From Euryarchaeota archaeon UBA550 (GTDB lineage: Archaea; Thermoplasmatota; Poseidoniia; Poseidoniales; Poseidoniaceae), in NCBI GenBank assembly GCA_002506705.1, contig DAYA01000038.1, positions 1-7,953 of the forward strand: 7,953 nucleotides of DNA, written 5' to 3'. A program made the position numbers and the translations under genes. Each line of letters begins with the position of its first letter. The first letter of the stretch is position 1. Below, one piece after another: positions 6,094-7,953 of the stretch. The notes under the pieces were generated by a model, which ran no database searches, had not been told where the DNA came from, and worked only from the letters and a program-made list of their open reading frames with translations.

Positions 6094-7953
6094 TCACCTC
6101 GATAGAGTGAATCTCTGGTCTTCCGGGACTTCACCCATTGCCTTGAGTCTCAATCCCTTTAGAGACAGTACAGGCGCATCATCATCGCCAACAACGACTA
6201 CGTCGTGAACGGTAACACCTGCATCTTCTGTTGCGACCTTAACTGAGCGCACTCTGAGTTTTTCTTCGGCTTCGGGAACTCTTAGCATAGTAGACCACTC
6301 AATTCCAATTGGTAGGCTTGAGAATCCGTCGCTTTCCATTGCTGCTAATCCAGCATTTTGGAAACCTGCTTCGATTAGCATTGGCAATGCCTCGAGCAAT
6401 ACCTCTTCACCATCACTTTCAAGGGCAAATTGATCTGTTGTAGGTAGTTGATGTCTCATCAGTGCAATTCCATCTACTCCGCCTTCAATACCACGCAGTA
6501 CACCGCCATGTGACTGGAATCTAGGCCCGTGGAAGTATCTGAGGTAGATGAAACTGGAATGGTGCTGAAGTTCTCCGTCTGGAGGTGTGCCAATTCCTGG
6601 GAGCGACTTCACTTCACTCTCAAGGAATGGTGTCATGTCTTCGCTACTTGCAACCAGCCTAACCTTAGCCTCGTGGTGGAGCCTTGGCTCGCCGAATACC
6701 TCGCCCTTTGAATTGACCAAGTCTGATACAAGTCTACACTTTACCCAACTCAAATCACCCTCGCTAGAAACTAATTCTGCCTCAACACGAACTGTCATTG
6801 CACCTTTCATTATCTTGATAGGCAAACCGAATGTTACCTCTTCAAATCCAGCCAAATGGTTGCCTGGAAGCAATAGCAGTGAATTTTCTGCAAACATCTC
6901 CATAGCCATCACGCCTGGATGATAGGGCACTCCATCGATGGCGTGGTCGCTCAAGAATGGATGGTCTTTCACAGACAAGGTGCATTGGGAAGTTAGTGAC
7001 TTACCTTCATCCAATGAAATTAATTTGTCAATCAGAGGGAACCTTCGTGGGTCTGCAATAGCTGCTGCCATCTCTGCTGGAAGTTTCAATGGTGCATCTC
7101 TGAATGAATCGTAGCGGTCCATCAAACCAAGAGAACCGCATCCAAGGACTCGCCTCTTTCCACCCGCAAGTGCTTCGCCAACAAATATCTCGACTCCGTC
7201 TTCAACAGCCAAAGTTTCGATGCCTGCTGATTCGAATACTGCCTCGATTGAACCACGTGTTGCCATTCCAACATCTCGCCAACCTGTCCAGCCGATTGCC
7301 ACTGCTCTGCATTCTAAATTCGCAGTTAGGCGTGCCATCTCTGCATCGAGAATCGAGTTCGCTGCTGCATAATCGGTCTGTCCACCGTTTCCGAACCTTC
7401 CAGCAACGCTAGTGAAAGCACAGGCGAATCTCAGTGAGTCTGTTGCACAGGAGGTTAATGCCTTCCAACCATCAATTTTGACTCTGACAATTAAATCGAA
7501 TGTGCTCCAGGTCTTGTCTGCTACAAGTTTGGATTCCTCTAATCCTGCGCCGTGTACGATTCCAGTCACGATTCTTTCACCAACTGCGGCGCTAATTGCA
7601 CCCGAGTCAGTGACGTTAGCAGAATGGTATTCCGCGTTGTTACCTGTTGATTCTATTTCGCTAATTGTGCGGTAGATGTCCATACTTCTGGTCAACTTCA
7701 TCCAAGCATTATTCCATTCTACCATCGTGACCTTGCCGCTTTCAGATTCAGCCATCAGTGATTCTCTGAGTGCCATCTTCCTCGAATTGAGTTGCTCTTC
7801 TGACCAGTCGAGCCATTGTGAAGTTTCTTCGATAAGCCCGCTGCGTCCGAGTAGCAGGAAGGTTGCTCCTGCATTTTTGCTAGCGTTTGCTACACCGATA
7901 ATCGATGCAGCGGTTACTCCAGAACCACCGCCGCTAACCAACCACACATCATC
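6094..7953 (-). CDS. PfaA-like PUFA/polyketide synthase, C-terminal KR-DH part (5' end beyond window)
   Basis: The frame is open to the right edge, so these 619 residues are only the C-terminal part of a larger protein. Numbering starts at the first codon in view. Residues 1-290 are a ketoreductase that reduces beta-keto-acyl chains with NADPH: cofactor loop SGGGSGVTA, Lys159, Ser182 in FTSVAG, Tyr195 and Asn199 in DYAAAN, and GWTGWRDVGMA. Between its first and later strands (about 40-100) is a helical insertion ending AEYHSANVTD, a layout I know from PfaA-type PUFA synthases. Residues 315-610 are a double-hotdog dehydratase that removes water: HPFLSDHAIDGVPYHPG carries the HxxxGxxxxP motif with catalytic His337, and the second hotdog has FHGPRFQ. 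In place of the usual Asp in the LLDA-type motif there is LIEA (Glu528). No enoylreductase or carrier domain is in view. Ketosynthase, acyltransferase and carrier domains are expected further right. A phosphopantetheinyl transferase gene follows directly. Confidence 0.88.
   Translation of the reverse strand, partial: DDVWLVSGGGSGVTAASIIGVANASKNAGATFLLLGRSGLIEETSQWLDWSEEQLNSRKMALRESLMAESESGKVTMVEWNNAWMKLTRSMDIYRTISEIESTGNNAEYHSANVTDSGAISAAVGERIVTGIVHGAGLEESKLVADKTWSTFDLIVRVKIDGWKALTSCATDSLRFACAFTSVAGRFGNGGQTDYAAANSILDAEMARLTANLECRAVAIGWTGWRDVGMATRGSIEAVFESAGIETLAVEDGVEIFVGEALAGGKRRVLGCGSLGLMDRYDSFRDAPLKLPAEMAAAIADPRRFPLIDKLISLDEGKSLTSQCTLSVKDHPFLSDHAIDGVPYHPGVMAMEMFAENSLLLLPGNHLAGFEEVTFGLPIKIMKGAMTVRVEAELVSSEGDLSWVKCRLVSDLVNSKGEVFGEPRLHHEAKVRLVASSEDMTPFLESEVKSLPGIGTPPDGELQHHSSFIYLRYFHGPRFQSHGGVLRGIEGGVDGIALMRHQLPTTDQFALESDGEEVLLEALPMLIEAGFQNAGLAAMESDGFSSLPIGIEWSTMLRVPEAEEKLRVRSVKVATEDAGVTVHDVVVVGDDDAPVLSLKGLRLKAMGEVPEDQRFTLSR
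6095..6100 (-). promoter_or_regulatory. Shine-Dalgarno of the phosphopantetheinyl transferase, over the synthase stop
   Basis: GAGGTG on the minus strand includes part of the last codon and the TGA of the synthase gene and lies 5 nt before the ATG at 6089. It fixes that start and indicates translational coupling of the two genes. Confidence 0.7.

Noticed and set aside
6587..6922. 111-codon plus-strand frame inside the dehydratase region
   Set aside because: Lies entirely antisense to a well-supported domain with catalytic motifs; its translation is Ser/Thr/Pro-rich and low in structure, as expected of an antisense shadow.
7945..7947. GTG codon as the start of the KR-DH protein
   Set aside because: The frame stays open to the window edge (two more Asp codons), and the GTG would begin inside the first strand of the ketoreductase fold. 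The gene is cut by the window, not started there.

Overview
The window looks like part of a marine Thermoplasmatota genome, most likely Poseidoniales (Marine Group II). The grounds are three lipobox-bearing surface proteins, a calcium-binding thrombospondin-type-3 (TSP3) repeat protein of a style common in that group, an archaeal TATA box about 28 bp upstream of a leaderless-looking start, tight gene packing and moderate GC. This placement rests on protein style and promoter architecture, not on a marker gene, so it is probable rather than proven. There are no rRNA or tRNA genes, mobile elements or CRISPR arrays.

Left part (1-3226): an uncharacterised secreted lipoprotein on the minus strand is divergent from an M28-family zinc peptidase lipoprotein on the plus strand. 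Four bases after the peptidase comes a 56-residue single-pass membrane protein. It meets head-on a 51-residue reading frame on the opposite strand, and the two stop codons share the tetranucleotide CTAG. The 51-residue frame begins with an ATGA overlap at the end of the TSP3 gene.

Middle (3223-5354): the TSP3 repeat protein (signal peptide, ten Asp-rich loops, one membrane helix, cytoplasmic tail) is divergent from a thioredoxin-fold lipoprotein with an unusual CxxxC active site. That gene converges, again with overlapping stop codons, on a MerT-like membrane protein that has a vicinal Cys-Cys pair in its first helix. The pairing suggests a thiol or metal handling role at the envelope, but this is inference.

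Right part (5400-7953): the end of a large multidomain synthase, with a ketoreductase and a double-hotdog dehydratase, runs in from the right edge. Four bases after it lies a 4'-phosphopantetheinyl transferase with a Shine-Dalgarno over the synthase stop codon. The ketoreductase has the long helical insertion seen in PfaA-type polyunsaturated fatty acid synthases, and the transferase would be the PfaE-like activating enzyme. A PUFA-synthase-like or polyketide assembly line in an organism presumed to make isoprenoid membrane lipids is the most interesting content here; its ketosynthase, acyltransferase and carrier domains should lie just beyond the right edge.

Initiation appears mixed. The TSP3 and thioredoxin genes, each first in a transcript, start near a TATA box without a Shine-Dalgarno. 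The transferase and MerT-like genes have clear GAGGTG or GGAGGAG sites 5 nt before ATG.
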